The notes beneath the pieces are model-generated. The model was not told the DNA's origin. It worked only from the letters and a program-made list of their open reading frames with translations, and made no database searches. Made by a program: the position numbers and the translations under genes. This document shows positions 17,462-26,162 of a stretch of DNA of 64,000 nucleotides, piece by piece. The first letter of the stretch is position 1. Every line of letters begins with the position of its first letter. Where the stretch lies: NCBI RefSeq assembly GCF_016862795.1, contig NZ_BONQ01000024.1:124001-188000 (forward strand), given 5' to 3'. Source of the DNA: Dactylosporangium siamense. Its GTDB lineage: Bacteria; Actinomycetota; Actinomycetes; Mycobacteriales; Micromonosporaceae.

Positions 17462-17501
17462 CCGCGAGGGCCGCCACCTTCGCAGGTGACGGCCCTCGCG
17501 G
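17462..17501 (-). terminator. Hairpin terminator after the Pro/Ala-rich membrane protein gene
   Basis: Twelve perfect pairs CCGCGAGGGCCG / CGGCCCTCGCGG, one mismatch, then five more pairs CACCT / AGGTG around TCGC. It lies 20 nt past the stop of the gene ending at 17521. It also precedes the ABC-F leader region, so it separates the two minus-strand genes. Confidence 0.75.
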
Positions 17502-17520
17502 TGCTTCGTGGTGCTGTGGT

Positions 17521-20500
17521 TCAGGTGCGGTCGCGGGGTGGTGCGGCCCACGGTGAAGTCGGGGGTTCGTCGTCTCCGCTGCCGCTGCCAGTTCCGCTGC
17601 CACTTGGGCTGTCACTGACACTGGCACCGGCGCCGGTACCGGCGCCGGCGGCTCGCTCGGCGGCGAGCCGTTCGAGCTCGGCCTGCGCGTTGGCGCGCCG
17701 TTCCGCTTCGCCCCGCGCGAACGCCGCCCGGCGTTCGGCCTGCTCCGCCGCGCTGGGCGCGCCGAGCCGGGTGGTCACGTCGGGGTCGACGGGACCGATC
17801 CGGGTGGTTGCCTCCGCGTCGACGTCGGGCCCAGCGTCGGAGCCCTGCACGGGGTCGGTGGCCCGCATCGGCGTGAACCGGCTCGTCGCGCCGTCGTCGC
17901 CGGTGCCGACCGTCGGGTGTTCGCCCGTCTCGCTCTGCGCCGCGTGCCGGGGTCGCGACGGCGGCCCGGACTGCCGTGCGGGATGGTGGAACGCCTCGGT
18001 CTCCTCCTCGCGCACGCCCCGCCGCCCGGCACTGAACCCGTCAAACGACGGCCCAGCGAGGATCGACGTCTCCGGCACCACCTCGGAGCGGGCCGCCCGG
18101 GACGGCAACGCGCCACCGCCACCGGCGATCGGCGCCGCCGGAGGTGTGGCGGCCGGGGGCGGCACCTGCTGGGCGGCGCCGAACGGTTCGGTGGCGGGTT
18201 CGCTCACGCTCGGCCGCCCGTACCTGGTCTGCGGGATCCCGGGCACGACCGGCTCCGCGGCGGGACGCGGTTGCCCGCCGCCACCACCGTACGGCGCAGG
18301 CGGCGTCGTCGGCGCAGACAGCGGCCGCGTCGGCAGCTCACTCCCGGCCGCGTCGCCCTGCCCCGCGGTCTCACCAGCCAGCCCACCGGGCACCCCGGAC
18401 CACGGCGTGCCCCCTGCGGGCGCCGTTTCTCCACTGCCCGCCGCGGCCCCACCAGCGGCCCGCAACGGCGGAGCACCCTGCCCGCCGGCTTCGCCCACCC
18501 CGCCGAACCCCGCCGAACCCGACTGCGACGCAGCCGGCGCGGAGTGGGACGCGGGTGGTGCGGTGTGCGGCGCGGGCGGTGCGGACGCGGGCTGGTTGGT
18601 TGCCGGAGGGGCGAACAACGGTGCCGGCGGCGCGGATGCCGGCCCCCCGAACTGCGGTGCCGAGGGTGCCGGCGGCGTGGACGCCGGGCCGGAGGCGGGT
18701 CCCCCGAACTGCGGTGCCGGCGGCGTGGACGCCGGGCCGGAGGCCGGTCCCCCGAACTGCGGCGCGGGCGGTGCCGGCGGTGCGGATGCGGGCCCCGCGA
18801 ACTGCGGTGCCTGCGGCGCGGGCGGTGTGGACGCCGGTCCCGCGAGGTGCGGTGCGGGTGGCGTGGACGCCGGGCCGGCGAAGTGCGTCGCGGGCGGTGC
18901 GGCCGCGGGCTGGCCGGGCTGCGGTGCGGGTGGCGCTGAGGCGGGATGGGTTGACCCGGGCGGCGTGAACTGCGGTGCCGGTGGCACGGACGCCGGTCCG
19001 GCGAACTGCGGCGCGGGCGGTGCGGCTGCGGGCTGGCCGGGCTGCGGTGCGGGTGGCGCCGAGGCGGGACGGGTCGACCCGGGCGGCGCGAACTGCGGTG
19101 CCGGCGGCACGGACGCGGGTCCGGACGTCGGGCCTGCGAACTGCGGTGCCGGCGGCGCTGACGCCGGGCCGGCGAAGTGCGTCGCGGGCGGTGCGACTGC
19201 GGGCTGGCCGGGTTGCGGCGCAGGAGGTGCGGACGCGGGCTGGCCGGGCTGCGGCGCGGGTGGCGCAGAGGCGGGACGCGCCGGCCCCGGCGGTGCGAAC
19301 TGCGGTGCCTGCCCGCCCCCCGGCCCAGCGGCCGGCCTGAACTGCGGGCCGGACCCCGGAGCGGGCGCCCCACCGGGCGGGAACGGCCCGGGCGGCGTCG
19401 CGGCGGCGGCCGGCGGCCCACCCCGCTTGCCGAGTGACGGCGGGAACGGCCCGGGCGGCGACGACGGTGCAGCCGCGGCAGATGGCTGCGTGGCGGCAGA
19501 TGGCTGCGTGGCGGCAGGCGGCTGGGCGGCGGTCGAGTCAGGGGTCAGCCAGGACGGCGGGGCGGCGCTGCCGCCGGGTGCCGACACCGGCGCCGGACCG
19601 CCCTGTTGACCGGGCCGCCCGGCCGCGGGTGCCTGAGCGCCCGACCCGGATCCAGCCCCGGGACCGGACACCGGCCCGGCCTGCGGTTGCCCGAAGCCAC
19701 CCGGCGGCGGGAACGACCCAGGCTGCGCGGGCGTCCCGTGCTGCCCGGACGAGACCGGCGACGCGAAGGAACTCGGCGGCGCGGACGAGACCGGCGGCGC
19801 GAAGGAACCGGGCGGCGCGGAGGAGACCGGCGGCGCCGACGAGACAGGCGGCGCGGACGAGACCGGCGGCGGATACCCGGATGCCGACCGTGCCTGCGGC
19901 GGCGTCGAGGCGGGCGGCATCGCGACCGGCTGCGTCGCGTCGCTGCCCAGGCCCTGCCCGAACGCGGGACCACCCGAGACCGGACCGCTTGAGGCGGGAC
20001 CGCTCGAGCCGGCGACCGCACCGTACGACGGCAGGACCGACGTGGCGCCGGCACCACCGGCACCGCCACCGGGGGCGGCCGTGGTGCCGTAGGGCGGGAG
20101 GACGGACGTCGCGCCCGCTGCTGGGAACTCCGCGGTCTGCGGCGAGTACGGGGTCCGGGTGGCGAACTGCGGCGGCGCCTTCGGGCCCTGACCGAGCGGG
20201 AACTCGTGCGGGTCGACGGGCTCACCACCGGCGGCGGCGACCGGGGCGGACGACGGCCACGCGCGCCAGCGCTTGACGCTCGCGGCGGCGACCAGCAGGG
20301 CCAGGCCGAGGACGGCGGTGGTGCCGTTCACGATGGGCAGCTGCAGGTTGATCGTGAGGCCGGCGAGCTGGTAGTCGGCCGGCAGGCCGTTGAGGGCGCC
20401 GAGCGGGTCGATGAAGAGGCTCACGTAGAGGCCGAGCAGCGCCAGGCCGGCCACGATCGGGCCGACGGGGGAGACGCGCAGAGTGGCGATGAGGCCGATG

Positions 20501-20676
20501 ATGAGACCGGCGCCGAGGAGGTACGCGGCGGGCGCGATGAGGTCGGCGCTGTCGAAGGCGCCCTGCTGCACCCACTCCGCCACCGTTTCGGTGGATTTCT
20601 GCTGGCCGAGGGCGATCAGCAGCCACGCGATCGGGGCGATCAACATCCCCGCGATCAGGCTTCCCACGTGTCGCAT
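17521..20676 (-). CDS. Membrane protein with very long Pro/Ala-rich repeat tail
   Basis: 1051 aa from ATG 20676. Four membrane segments occupy about residues 5-135 (IAGMLIAPIAWLLIALG; LIAPAAYLLGAGLIIGLIATL; PIVAGLALLGLYVSLFI; TTAVLGLALLVAAASV). Nearly 800 residues of Pro/Ala/Gly/Ser-rich sequence follow, including a tandem array of PPAPQFAGPAS-like units. Near the C-terminus, a short acidic Thr motif (DAEATTRIGP, DPDVTTRLGAP) leads into a charged helix (AEQAERRAAFARGEAERRA). I do not recognise a family for the membrane part. The tail looks like an extended cytoplasmic arm with possible Thr-phosphorylation sites. Starting at ATG 20676 puts a TACGGT -10 box 7 nt upstream; an upstream in-frame ATG at 20712 would lie inside the divergent thioesterase gene. 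Confidence 0.65.
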   Translation of the reverse strand: MRHVGSLIAGMLIAPIAWLLIALGQQKSTETVAEWVQQGAFDSADLIAPAAYLLGAGLIIGLIATLRVSPVGPIVAGLALLGLYVSLFIDPLGALNGLPADYQLAGLTINLQLPIVNGTTAVLGLALLVAAASVKRWRAWPSSAPVAAAGGEPVDPHEFPLGQGPKAPPQFATRTPYSPQTAEFPAAGATSVLPPYGTTAAPGGGAGGAGATSVLPSYGAVAGSSGPASSGPVSGGPAFGQGLGSDATQPVAMPPASTPPQARSASGYPPPVSSAPPVSSAPPVSSAPPGSFAPPVSSAPPSSFASPVSSGQHGTPAQPGSFPPPGGFGQPQAGPVSGPGAGSGSGAQAPAAGRPGQQGGPAPVSAPGGSAAPPSWLTPDSTAAQPPAATQPSAATQPSAAAAPSSPPGPFPPSLGKRGGPPAAAATPPGPFPPGGAPAPGSGPQFRPAAGPGGGQAPQFAPPGPARPASAPPAPQPGQPASAPPAPQPGQPAVAPPATHFAGPASAPPAPQFAGPTSGPASVPPAPQFAPPGSTRPASAPPAPQPGQPAAAPPAPQFAGPASVPPAPQFTPPGSTHPASAPPAPQPGQPAAAPPATHFAGPASTPPAPHLAGPASTPPAPQAPQFAGPASAPPAPPAPQFGGPASGPASTPPAPQFGGPASGPASTPPAPSAPQFGGPASAPPAPLFAPPATNQPASAPPAPHTAPPASHSAPAASQSGSAGFGGVGEAGGQGAPPLRAAGGAAAGSGETAPAGGTPWSGVPGGLAGETAGQGDAAGSELPTRPLSAPTTPPAPYGGGGGQPRPAAEPVVPGIPQTRYGRPSVSEPATEPFGAAQQVPPPAATPPAAPIAGGGGALPSRAARSEVVPETSILAGPSFDGFSAGRRGVREEETEAFHHPARQSGPPSRPRHAAQSETGEHPTVGTGDDGATSRFTPMRATDPVQGSDAGPDVDAEATTRIGPVDPDVTTRLGAPSAAEQAERRAAFARGEAERRANAQAELERLAAERAAGAGTGAGASVSDSPSGSGTGSGSGDDEPPTSPWAAPPRDRT
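18560..19310. repeat. Minisatellite encoding Pro/Ala-rich units
   Basis: Degenerate in-frame tandem repeats of roughly 33-45 bp built on the minus-strand codons for PPAPQFAGPAS and PPAPQPGQPA. Some neighbouring copies are almost identical. Likely variable in copy number between strains and prone to assembly error. Confidence 0.75.
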
Positions 20677-20683
20677 GGTTCGC

Positions 20684-20693
20684 ACCGTACCGT
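20684..20693. promoter_or_regulatory. Overlapping divergent -10 boxes (bidirectional leaderless promoter)
   Basis: On the + strand TACCGT (20688-20693) lies 7 nt before ATG 20701. On the - strand TACGGT (20689-20684) lies 7 nt before ATG 20676. The two hexamers share two base pairs inside ACCGTACCGT. Neither gene has a Shine-Dalgarno, and the whole intergenic region is 24 bp. Confidence 0.55.
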
Positions 20694-20700
20694 CTGTGTC

Positions 20701-21201
20701 ATGCAGGAGCACACCGGCCGACCGACCGCGTATTCACGGGTCACGCTGACCCGGATCATGACCGCCGTCGACGTGAATCTGTACGGGACGGTCCACGGCG
20801 GTGTGATCATGAAGTTCATCGATGACGTGGCGGGTGCGGCGGCGGCGCGGCACACCGGCGGGACCGCGGTGACGGCGTCGATCGACGAGATCCTGTTCCT
20901 GGAGCCGCTGCGGGTCGGCGATCTCGTGCACGCGTACGCGCAGGTCAACTGGACCGGTTCGACGTCCATGGAGGTCGGGGTGCGCCTGGTGGCGCAGCGC
21001 TGGGACGAGGTGGCGGACCCGGTCGTCGTCGCGACCGCGTATCTGGTGTTCGTCGCGGTCGACGCCGAGGGCAAGCCGCGGCCGGTGCCGCCGGTGGTGC
21101 CCGACTCGCCCGAGAACGAGGGCCGCTGGCGGGAGGCCGAGATCCGCCGCGAGCACCGCCTGGCCCGCCGCGAGGCGATCCAGCAGCACCGGCAGAAATA
21201 A
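20701..21201 (+). CDS. Acyl-CoA thioesterase (hotdog fold, YciA/BACH type)
   Basis: 166 aa with the hotdog acyl-CoA hydrolase pattern: N-YGTVHGGVIMKFIDDVAGAAA (catalytic-type Asp in the long helix), TASIDEILFLEPLRVGDLVHAYAQV and a final strand TAYLVFVAVDAEGKPRPVP. It hydrolyses acyl-CoA to free acid and CoA in the cytoplasm. Substrate chain length is not deducible. The Arg/Glu-rich C-terminal extension is common in actinobacterial members. It is divergently transcribed from a promoter that overlaps that of the Pro/Ala-rich membrane protein. Confidence 0.88.
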   Translation: MQEHTGRPTAYSRVTLTRIMTAVDVNLYGTVHGGVIMKFIDDVAGAAAARHTGGTAVTASIDEILFLEPLRVGDLVHAYAQVNWTGSTSMEVGVRLVAQRWDEVADPVVVATAYLVFVAVDAEGKPRPVPPVVPDSPENEGRWREAEIRREHRLARREAIQQHRQK

Positions 21202-21238
21202 GGGGGAACACGACCCGAAGCTCCGGACAAGAAGAGGT

Positions 21239-21781
21239 GTGGATCCGGAAGGCAACCTCTTGATCGCGGACGGCTTCACCGCCCTCTACGACGAGCACGC
21301 GCGGACGCTGTACCGCTACTGCGCCCGTCGCGTCGGACCCGACCTGGCTGAGGACGCCGTCGCGCAGACGTTCCTCGTCGCCTACGAGCGCCGCCACTCC
21401 TACGCACAGGACCAGCCGCCGCTGCCGTGGCTGTTCGGCATCGCCACGAACGTGCTCAACCGGCACCGCCGCGACGAGGTGCGGGGGTACCGCGCGCTGG
21501 CCAGGACGGGCACCGACCCGCTGCTCGCGCCGGCGGCCCAGGAGAGCCACGCGACCCGCACGGAGGAGCGCACCGACGCGCACCGCCGGTCCCGGAAGGT
21601 CGCGCGGGTGCTGGCGAAGCTGCCCCGGCGGCAGCGGGACGTGCTTTTGCTGTTCGCGGTCGCCGAGCTGTCCTACGCGGAGATCGCCGAGGCCCTGGAC
21701 CTGCCGGTCGGCACGGTCCAGTCGGCGCTGCACCGGGCCCGGACCAAGCTGCGCAAGTCACTGGAGGACGAGGACAGATGA
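21239..21781 (+). CDS. ECF-type RNA polymerase sigma factor
   Basis: 180 aa. Region 2 is FTALYDEHARTLYRYCARRV ... LAEDAVAQTFLVAYERRHSY with WLFGIATNVLNRHRRDE. Region 4 carries the helix-turn-helix LSYAEIAEALDLPVGTVQSALHRARTKL. GTG start with AAGAGG just upstream. The stop overlaps the ATG of the following membrane-anchored protein, a partner found with this class of sigma factor in actinomycetes. The downstream protein has no obvious zinc-finger anti-sigma domain, so the inhibition mechanism, if any, is unclear. Confidence 0.9.
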   Translation: MDPEGNLLIADGFTALYDEHARTLYRYCARRVGPDLAEDAVAQTFLVAYERRHSYAQDQPPLPWLFGIATNVLNRHRRDEVRGYRALARTGTDPLLAPAAQESHATRTEERTDAHRRSRKVARVLAKLPRRQRDVLLLFAVAELSYAEIAEALDLPVGTVQSALHRARTKLRKSLEDEDR

Positions 21782-22875
21782 GCAACGATGATCTCGTCGC
21801 GGTGCGCGAGTTCCGCGCCGAACTCGACGAACCCCGCGACGGCGCCCTGGTGAAGGGCCGCTGGAACCTGGCCGGCGCCCCGGAGCGGCCGCGCCGGAAA
21901 CGGTCGTGGATGCTCGCGACCGCCGGTGCCGCCGTCGCAGTCGCCGTCGTGGTAGGCGGAGCGGCCACCCTGCAGAGGAGCGGACCGCAACAGAAGGCTC
22001 CGATCGCCAACCCGCCGGCCGCACCGCAAACGTCGCCCGCCGACCTGCCCGTCACCCGGGGCACGAAGGCGCCGGTGAACCCGGCGGTCACCGGCACGGC
22101 GGGCGCCAGCCACGCGCAGGCGGTCCAGACGCTGACCAGGCTGGCCGCGAAGCAGGCCGACGGACCCCTCACGATCGGCGCGGACCAGGTCCTGTATGTC
22201 AAGACCTACACGCTCGACGACGGCGAGAGCCGGTACATCCACGAGGCCTGGGTGGACGTCACCACCGGCGTCGCGCTGCGTATTCGCCGCAACGACGCGG
22301 GGCCGCGGCGGATCGACGACAGCCTCTCCCAGGCAGAGATCGACCAGGCGACGGCGACCTCCGCGAGCAACCCGTCCGACCTGCACAACCTCAACGCCGC
22401 CTTCGTCGCGGCGTTCCCCACCGACCCCGCCCGCGCCGGTGCTCTCGCCGAGTCGTGGCTGGCCGCGACCCGGCGCGACTACCCGGGCCGCAACGCCGAC
22501 GCGTTGGTCTTCAGGGACCTGCACGAGGTGTTCCACTACGTCGACCCGTTGCTGACGGCGGCGCAGCGGCGCGTGCTGTACCTCGCGATCGCCGAGTTGC
22601 CGTCTGTGAAGGCGACCACGGCGACGATCGCGGGCAAGAAGTACGACCTGGTCTGCGCCTCCAACCAGGCGCAGGGCACGAACTGCGCGGTGTTCGACCC
22701 GGAGAACGGCCGTTACGTCGGCGACGTCGGCACCGAGTCGGACATGGTCCTCAGGCCGGGCGGCGCCGTCTTTGTCGACCTTGGGGTGCAGCCGCGGCCG
22801 GCCCCCGGCCCGGGAAGGGCCCCGGCGGTCAAGGAGAAGCACCCTAGCGGTTCAGCCACCACACCGAAGCGTTGA
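21778..22875 (+). CDS. Sigma-factor partner, single-pass membrane protein (CU044_5270-like)
   Basis: 365 aa, ATGA overlap with the sigma gene. The cytoplasmic N-terminus (~40 aa, starting NDDLVAVREFRAELDEP) is followed by one membrane span (MLATAGAAVAVAVVVGGAATL). A Pro-rich stalk and a ~250-residue extracellular domain complete it. The layout is the one annotated in actinomycetes as 'CU044_5270 family' next to sigma-70 genes (from memory, moderate certainty). The outer domain contains VLYVKTYTLDDGESRYIHEAWVDV and a late Cys pair (LVCASNQAQGTNCAVF). The role is probably membrane signalling to the sigma factor. The 3' end overlaps the convergent TspO gene by 32 nt. Confidence 0.65.
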   Translation: MSNDDLVAVREFRAELDEPRDGALVKGRWNLAGAPERPRRKRSWMLATAGAAVAVAVVVGGAATLQRSGPQQKAPIANPPAAPQTSPADLPVTRGTKAPVNPAVTGTAGASHAQAVQTLTRLAAKQADGPLTIGADQVLYVKTYTLDDGESRYIHEAWVDVTTGVALRIRRNDAGPRRIDDSLSQAEIDQATATSASNPSDLHNLNAAFVAAFPTDPARAGALAESWLAATRRDYPGRNADALVFRDLHEVFHYVDPLLTAAQRRVLYLAIAELPSVKATTATIAGKKYDLVCASNQAQGTNCAVFDPENGRYVGDVGTESDMVLRPGGAVFVDLGVQPRPAPGPGRAPAVKEKHPSGSATTPKR

Positions 22876-23329
22876 GCGCGGTGGCGAACGTGACCCACGC
22901 CCAGTAGGGCACCAGCAGCCAGGCGGCCGGACGGGACTGCCGCCGGAACATGGCAATGTTCACACCGATCAAAATCCACAGCGCCGCGATGTCGATCAGG
23001 GCGAGGCCGCGCAGGCCCGCGCCGAAGAACAGCGGCGTCCAGATCGCGTTGAGCAGCAGCTGAACAGCGAAAACGGTGAGGGCGGCGGTCCAGCCGGAGC
23101 GCCGCCACACCAGCCAGCCGGAGACGGCGATGCAGCAGTACAGGACGGTCCAGACCGGCCCGAACAGCCACGAGGGCGGTGCCCACGCGGGCTGGACCAG
23201 AGCGTCGTATTCACCGGCGGTCCCGCTGACGCCGAGCCCGCCGACCAGGGCGGCGGCCGCCGCGGCGGCACCGAATCCGAGCAGGCCGACCCACTGCGGG
23301 CGGTGGTGGTGCGGCAACGACAGCGTCAT
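22844..23329 (-). CDS. TspO/MBR family membrane protein
   Basis: 161 aa with five membrane segments and the TspO signature: P-AWAPPSWLFGPVWTVLY after the first helix, a central LLLNAIWTPLFFGAGLRGLALIDI, and a closing LLVPYWAWVTFATALNASVWWLN. TspO proteins bind porphyrins and related tetrapyrroles or lipids and act in stress signalling. ATG 23329 gives the usual family length; an in-frame upstream start at 23392 would add 21 atypical residues. Its 3' end overlaps the preceding convergent gene. Confidence 0.9.
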   Translation of the reverse strand: MTLSLPHHHRPQWVGLLGFGAAAAAAALVGGLGVSGTAGEYDALVQPAWAPPSWLFGPVWTVLYCCIAVSGWLVWRRSGWTAALTVFAVQLLLNAIWTPLFFGAGLRGLALIDIAALWILIGVNIAMFRRQSRPAAWLLVPYWAWVTFATALNASVWWLNR

Positions 23330-23427
23330 ACCGACATCGATTACCCCGCCGCGCCACACGGAAACGCCGAACCAGATGTCGGCGGCCCACACTGAGCGAT
23401 CGTTCGGGCGTGCAGGAAGATGGTCGG

Positions 23428-25362
23428 ATGGCGAAGGAACTGTGGCGACCCCCGGCAGACGTCCGTGACCGCACCCGCATCGGTGCGTTCCTGCGGTGGC
23501 TGTCCAGCGAGCGGGGGCTGGAGTTCGAGGACTACCAGCAGCTGTGGCAGTGGTCGGTCGACCAGCCAGCGGTGTTCTGGCAGGCGATCTGGGACCACTT
23601 CGAGGTCATCGCGCACCAGCCGGCGACCGCGGCGCTGCCCGACGCGCGGATGCCCGGCGCCGACTGGTTCCCGGGCGCGCGCCTCAACTACGCCGAGCAC
23701 GTGCTGCGGATGCCCGGCGTCGCCGACGACGAGCCGATCGTCCTGGCGTATTCGCAGACCAGGGAGCCGGTCACGCTCACCGCCGCCGAGCTGCGTGAGC
23801 AGGTGCGCCGGGCGCAGGCGACGCTGCGACGGCTGGGCGTCACCGAAGGTGACCGGGTCGCGGCGTACGCGCCCAACATCCCCGAGACGTTCGTCCTCAT
23901 GCTCGCCACGGCGGCCCTCGGCGCGATCTTCTCCAGTTGCGCGCCCGAGTTCGGCACCCGCTCGGTGGTCGACCGGTGGCAGCAGATCGAGCCGAAGGTC
24001 CTGGTCGCCGTCGACGGCTACCGCTACGGCGACAAGGCCGTCGACCGGCGGTCCGAGGTCGCCGCGATCCGGGCCGCGCTGCCGTCGCTCGAGGCGTTCA
24101 TCGAGATCCCCTACCTGCACGGGACCGCGAGTCCCTGGGACGCCGGCGACGGCGAGCTGACCTTCGCGCCGGTGCCGTTCGCGCACCCGCTCTACGTGCT
24201 GTACTCCTCCGGGACCACGGGCCTGCCGAAACCGATCGTCCACGGCCACGGCGGCATCCTGCTCGAGCACCTCAAGATGCTCGCCCTGCACCACGACCTC
24301 GGCGCCGGCGACCGGTTCTTCTGGTTCACCACCACCGGCTGGATGATGTGGAACTACCTGGTCTCCGGCCCGGCGGTCGGCGCCGCGATCGTCCTCGTCG
24401 ACGGCAACCCCGCCCATCCCGACCTGGGCTGGCTGTGGCGGGTCGCGGCCGAGTCCCGCACCACCTACTTCGGCACCTCGGCGCCGTTCCTGCTTTCGTG
24501 CAGAAAAGCGGCGTTGGTACCACGTGAGCTCGCCGACCTGTCCGCGCTGCGCGGCGTGGGCTCGACCGGAGCCCCGTTGCCGCCCGAGGGATTCGAGTGG
24601 GTGTACGAGGCGGTCTCGGACCGGGTGCTGCTCGCCTCCGCGTCCGGGGGCACCGACGTGTGCACGGCGTTCGTGGGCGGCGTGCCGCTGCTGCCCGTCC
24701 ACGCGGGGGAGATCGCCTGCCGGGCCCTCGGCGCCCGGGTCGAGGCGTATGCGGCCGACGGCACCCCGGTCATCGGCGAGCTCGGCGAGCTCGTGATCAC
24801 CGCGCCGATGCCGAGCATGCCGGTCGGGTTCTGGGGCGATGAGGACGGCTCCCGCTACGCCGACGCGTACTTCGGCACCTATCCCGGCGTGTGGCGGCAC
24901 GGCGACTGGATCACCATCGACGGCACCGGCGCCTGCGTGATCACCGGGCGCTCCGACGCGACGCTCAACCGCGGTGGCGTCCGGCTCGGCACCAGCGAGT
25001 TCTACTCCGTGGTGGAGAGCCTCGAAGAGGTCGTCGACTCGGTGGTCGTACACCTCGAAGATCCTGAAGGAGGAGCGGGCGAGCTGCTGCTGTTCGTGGT
25101 GCTGCGCCCCGGACTGACGCTCGACGACGCGCTGCGCGCCGCCATCGGGCGGGAGTTGCGCACGGCCCTGTCCCCGCGGCACATGCCGGACCAGGTGTTC
25201 CAGGTCGACGCGGTGCCGCGGACGCTGTCGGGCAAGAAGCTGGAGGTGCCGGTGAAGCGGATCCTCACCGGCACACCGGTGGACCAGGCCGCCGCGAAGG
25301 GCGCCCTGGTCAATCCGGAGTCGTTGCGCTACTTCGAGGCGGTGCGGGCGGCTAGAGCGTAG
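23428..25362 (+). CDS. Acetoacetyl-CoA synthetase
   Basis: 644 aa, adenylate-forming family. Motifs: LYVLYSSGTTGLPKPIVHGH (P-loop-like A3), GWMMWNYLVSG, the region after YPGVWRHGDW (A7) and LSGKKLEVPVKRIL with the catalytic Lys near the C-terminus. The N-terminal WFPGARLNYAEHVLR block and overall order match acetoacetate-CoA ligases rather than acetyl-CoA synthetases. It makes acetoacetyl-CoA from acetoacetate, ATP and CoA, feeding ketone bodies or amino-acid carbon into central metabolism. Start at ATG 23428 with GGAAGA upstream. It overlaps the end of the convergent TIGR03089 gene by 11 nt. Confidence 0.92.
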   Translation: MAKELWRPPADVRDRTRIGAFLRWLSSERGLEFEDYQQLWQWSVDQPAVFWQAIWDHFEVIAHQPATAALPDARMPGADWFPGARLNYAEHVLRMPGVADDEPIVLAYSQTREPVTLTAAELREQVRRAQATLRRLGVTEGDRVAAYAPNIPETFVLMLATAALGAIFSSCAPEFGTRSVVDRWQQIEPKVLVAVDGYRYGDKAVDRRSEVAAIRAALPSLEAFIEIPYLHGTASPWDAGDGELTFAPVPFAHPLYVLYSSGTTGLPKPIVHGHGGILLEHLKMLALHHDLGAGDRFFWFTTTGWMMWNYLVSGPAVGAAIVLVDGNPAHPDLGWLWRVAAESRTTYFGTSAPFLLSCRKAALVPRELADLSALRGVGSTGAPLPPEGFEWVYEAVSDRVLLASASGGTDVCTAFVGGVPLLPVHAGEIACRALGARVEAYAADGTPVIGELGELVITAPMPSMPVGFWGDEDGSRYADAYFGTYPGVWRHGDWITIDGTGACVITGRSDATLNRGGVRLGTSEFYSVVESLEEVVDSVVVHLEDPEGGAGELLLFVVLRPGLTLDDALRAAIGRELRTALSPRHMPDQVFQVDAVPRTLSGKKLEVPVKRILTGTPVDQAAAKGALVNPESLRYFEAVRAARA

Positions 25363-26113
25363 GTCCGACGGTGACGCCGACCTGCTCGGAGCCGGCCCGC
25401 GCGGGCAGCTTCGACAGGTCGGTGTTGACGCTGAGCACCACGCTCGCCCCGACGGACAGCGGTGCCAGGAGCCAGTCGAGGGGGTACGGGTAGGCGTCCG
25501 CGTCGATGAGCACCCGGCCGCCCGTGATTCCCAGGTCGGCGGCCCGGGCCCGGGCGCGCTCCAGCAGCGCGGCATGGCTGTCGAGCGAGCCGTCGGTCTC
25601 GAGCAGCGCCCCGGTGTCCGCGGCGACGGCCGCGCCGGGGAAGTGGTCGCCGTGCTGGCGGGCCGAGATCACGTAGTCCGCCCAGCCGGCCGGCACCTCC
25701 CGCAGCGGCAGGCCCATCGGGGCGAGGCCGAGGACGAACCGGTCGGTGGGCCCGGTCGGCACGCCCGCCTCGATGGCCCGCAGCGAGGCGAACTCGATGT
25801 CGGTGCCGGCCGCGGTCGGCTCGCCGTAGGCCACGGTGACCCCGGCCGACCAGAGGCCGAGCAGCACGGCCGAGGTCTGCCAGTGCGGCGGGAGCCAGAC
25901 GCCGGCGGTGTCGCCCGGGCCCAGGCCGCACCCGTCGACCAGCAGGTTCGCCGTCTTCGCGACCCAGTTGGCGAGGGTCGCGCCGGACAGTTCGATCCGT
26001 TCGCCGGTGGCATCGTCGTAGAACGTCAGCAGCGGAAGTGACGGGTCTCTACCGACATTTGCCGCAAAGAGTGAAGGAACTGTATTTCCCATATGTCCGG
26101 AAAATCCTCCCAT
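25352..26113 (-). CDS. TIGR03089 family protein
   Basis: 253 aa. The N-terminal PLLTFYDDATGERIELSGATLANWVAKTANLLVDGCGLGPGDTAGVWLPPHWQTS is characteristic of the actinobacterial TIGR03089 family. This resembles a truncated N-terminal part of AMP-dependent ligases and lacks the ATP-binding and lysine motifs. Function unknown. Two starts are possible. ATG 26113 has GGAG 5 nt upstream and is chosen. ATG 26092 would shorten it by seven residues and has GGAGG at a poor 13-nt spacing. It lies divergent from the amidase gene, 49 bp away. Confidence 0.8.
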   Translation of the reverse strand: MGGFSGHMGNTVPSLFAANVGRDPSLPLLTFYDDATGERIELSGATLANWVAKTANLLVDGCGLGPGDTAGVWLPPHWQTSAVLLGLWSAGVTVAYGEPTAAGTDIEFASLRAIEAGVPTGPTDRFVLGLAPMGLPLREVPAGWADYVISARQHGDHFPGAAVAADTGALLETDGSLDSHAALLERARARAADLGITGGRVLIDADAYPYPLDWLLAPLSVGASVVLSVNTDLSKLPARAGSEQVGVTVGPTL

Positions 26114-26162
26114 AGCATCTCCAATCGGGTTCCTACGTGGTGCGCGATGGGGGTATGGGGCA

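Noticed and set aside
18560-19310. Regular repeats that might suggest a CRISPR array
   Set aside because: Units are contiguous, coding and degenerate, without unique spacers of constant length. No cas genes are in the window.
17486-19609. Plus-strand Gly/Ala/Cys-rich open frame opposite the Pro/Ala-rich protein
   Set aside because: It is the complement of the PPAPQFAG repeats. It has no ribosome-binding site, and the minus-strand frame continues into clear membrane helices.
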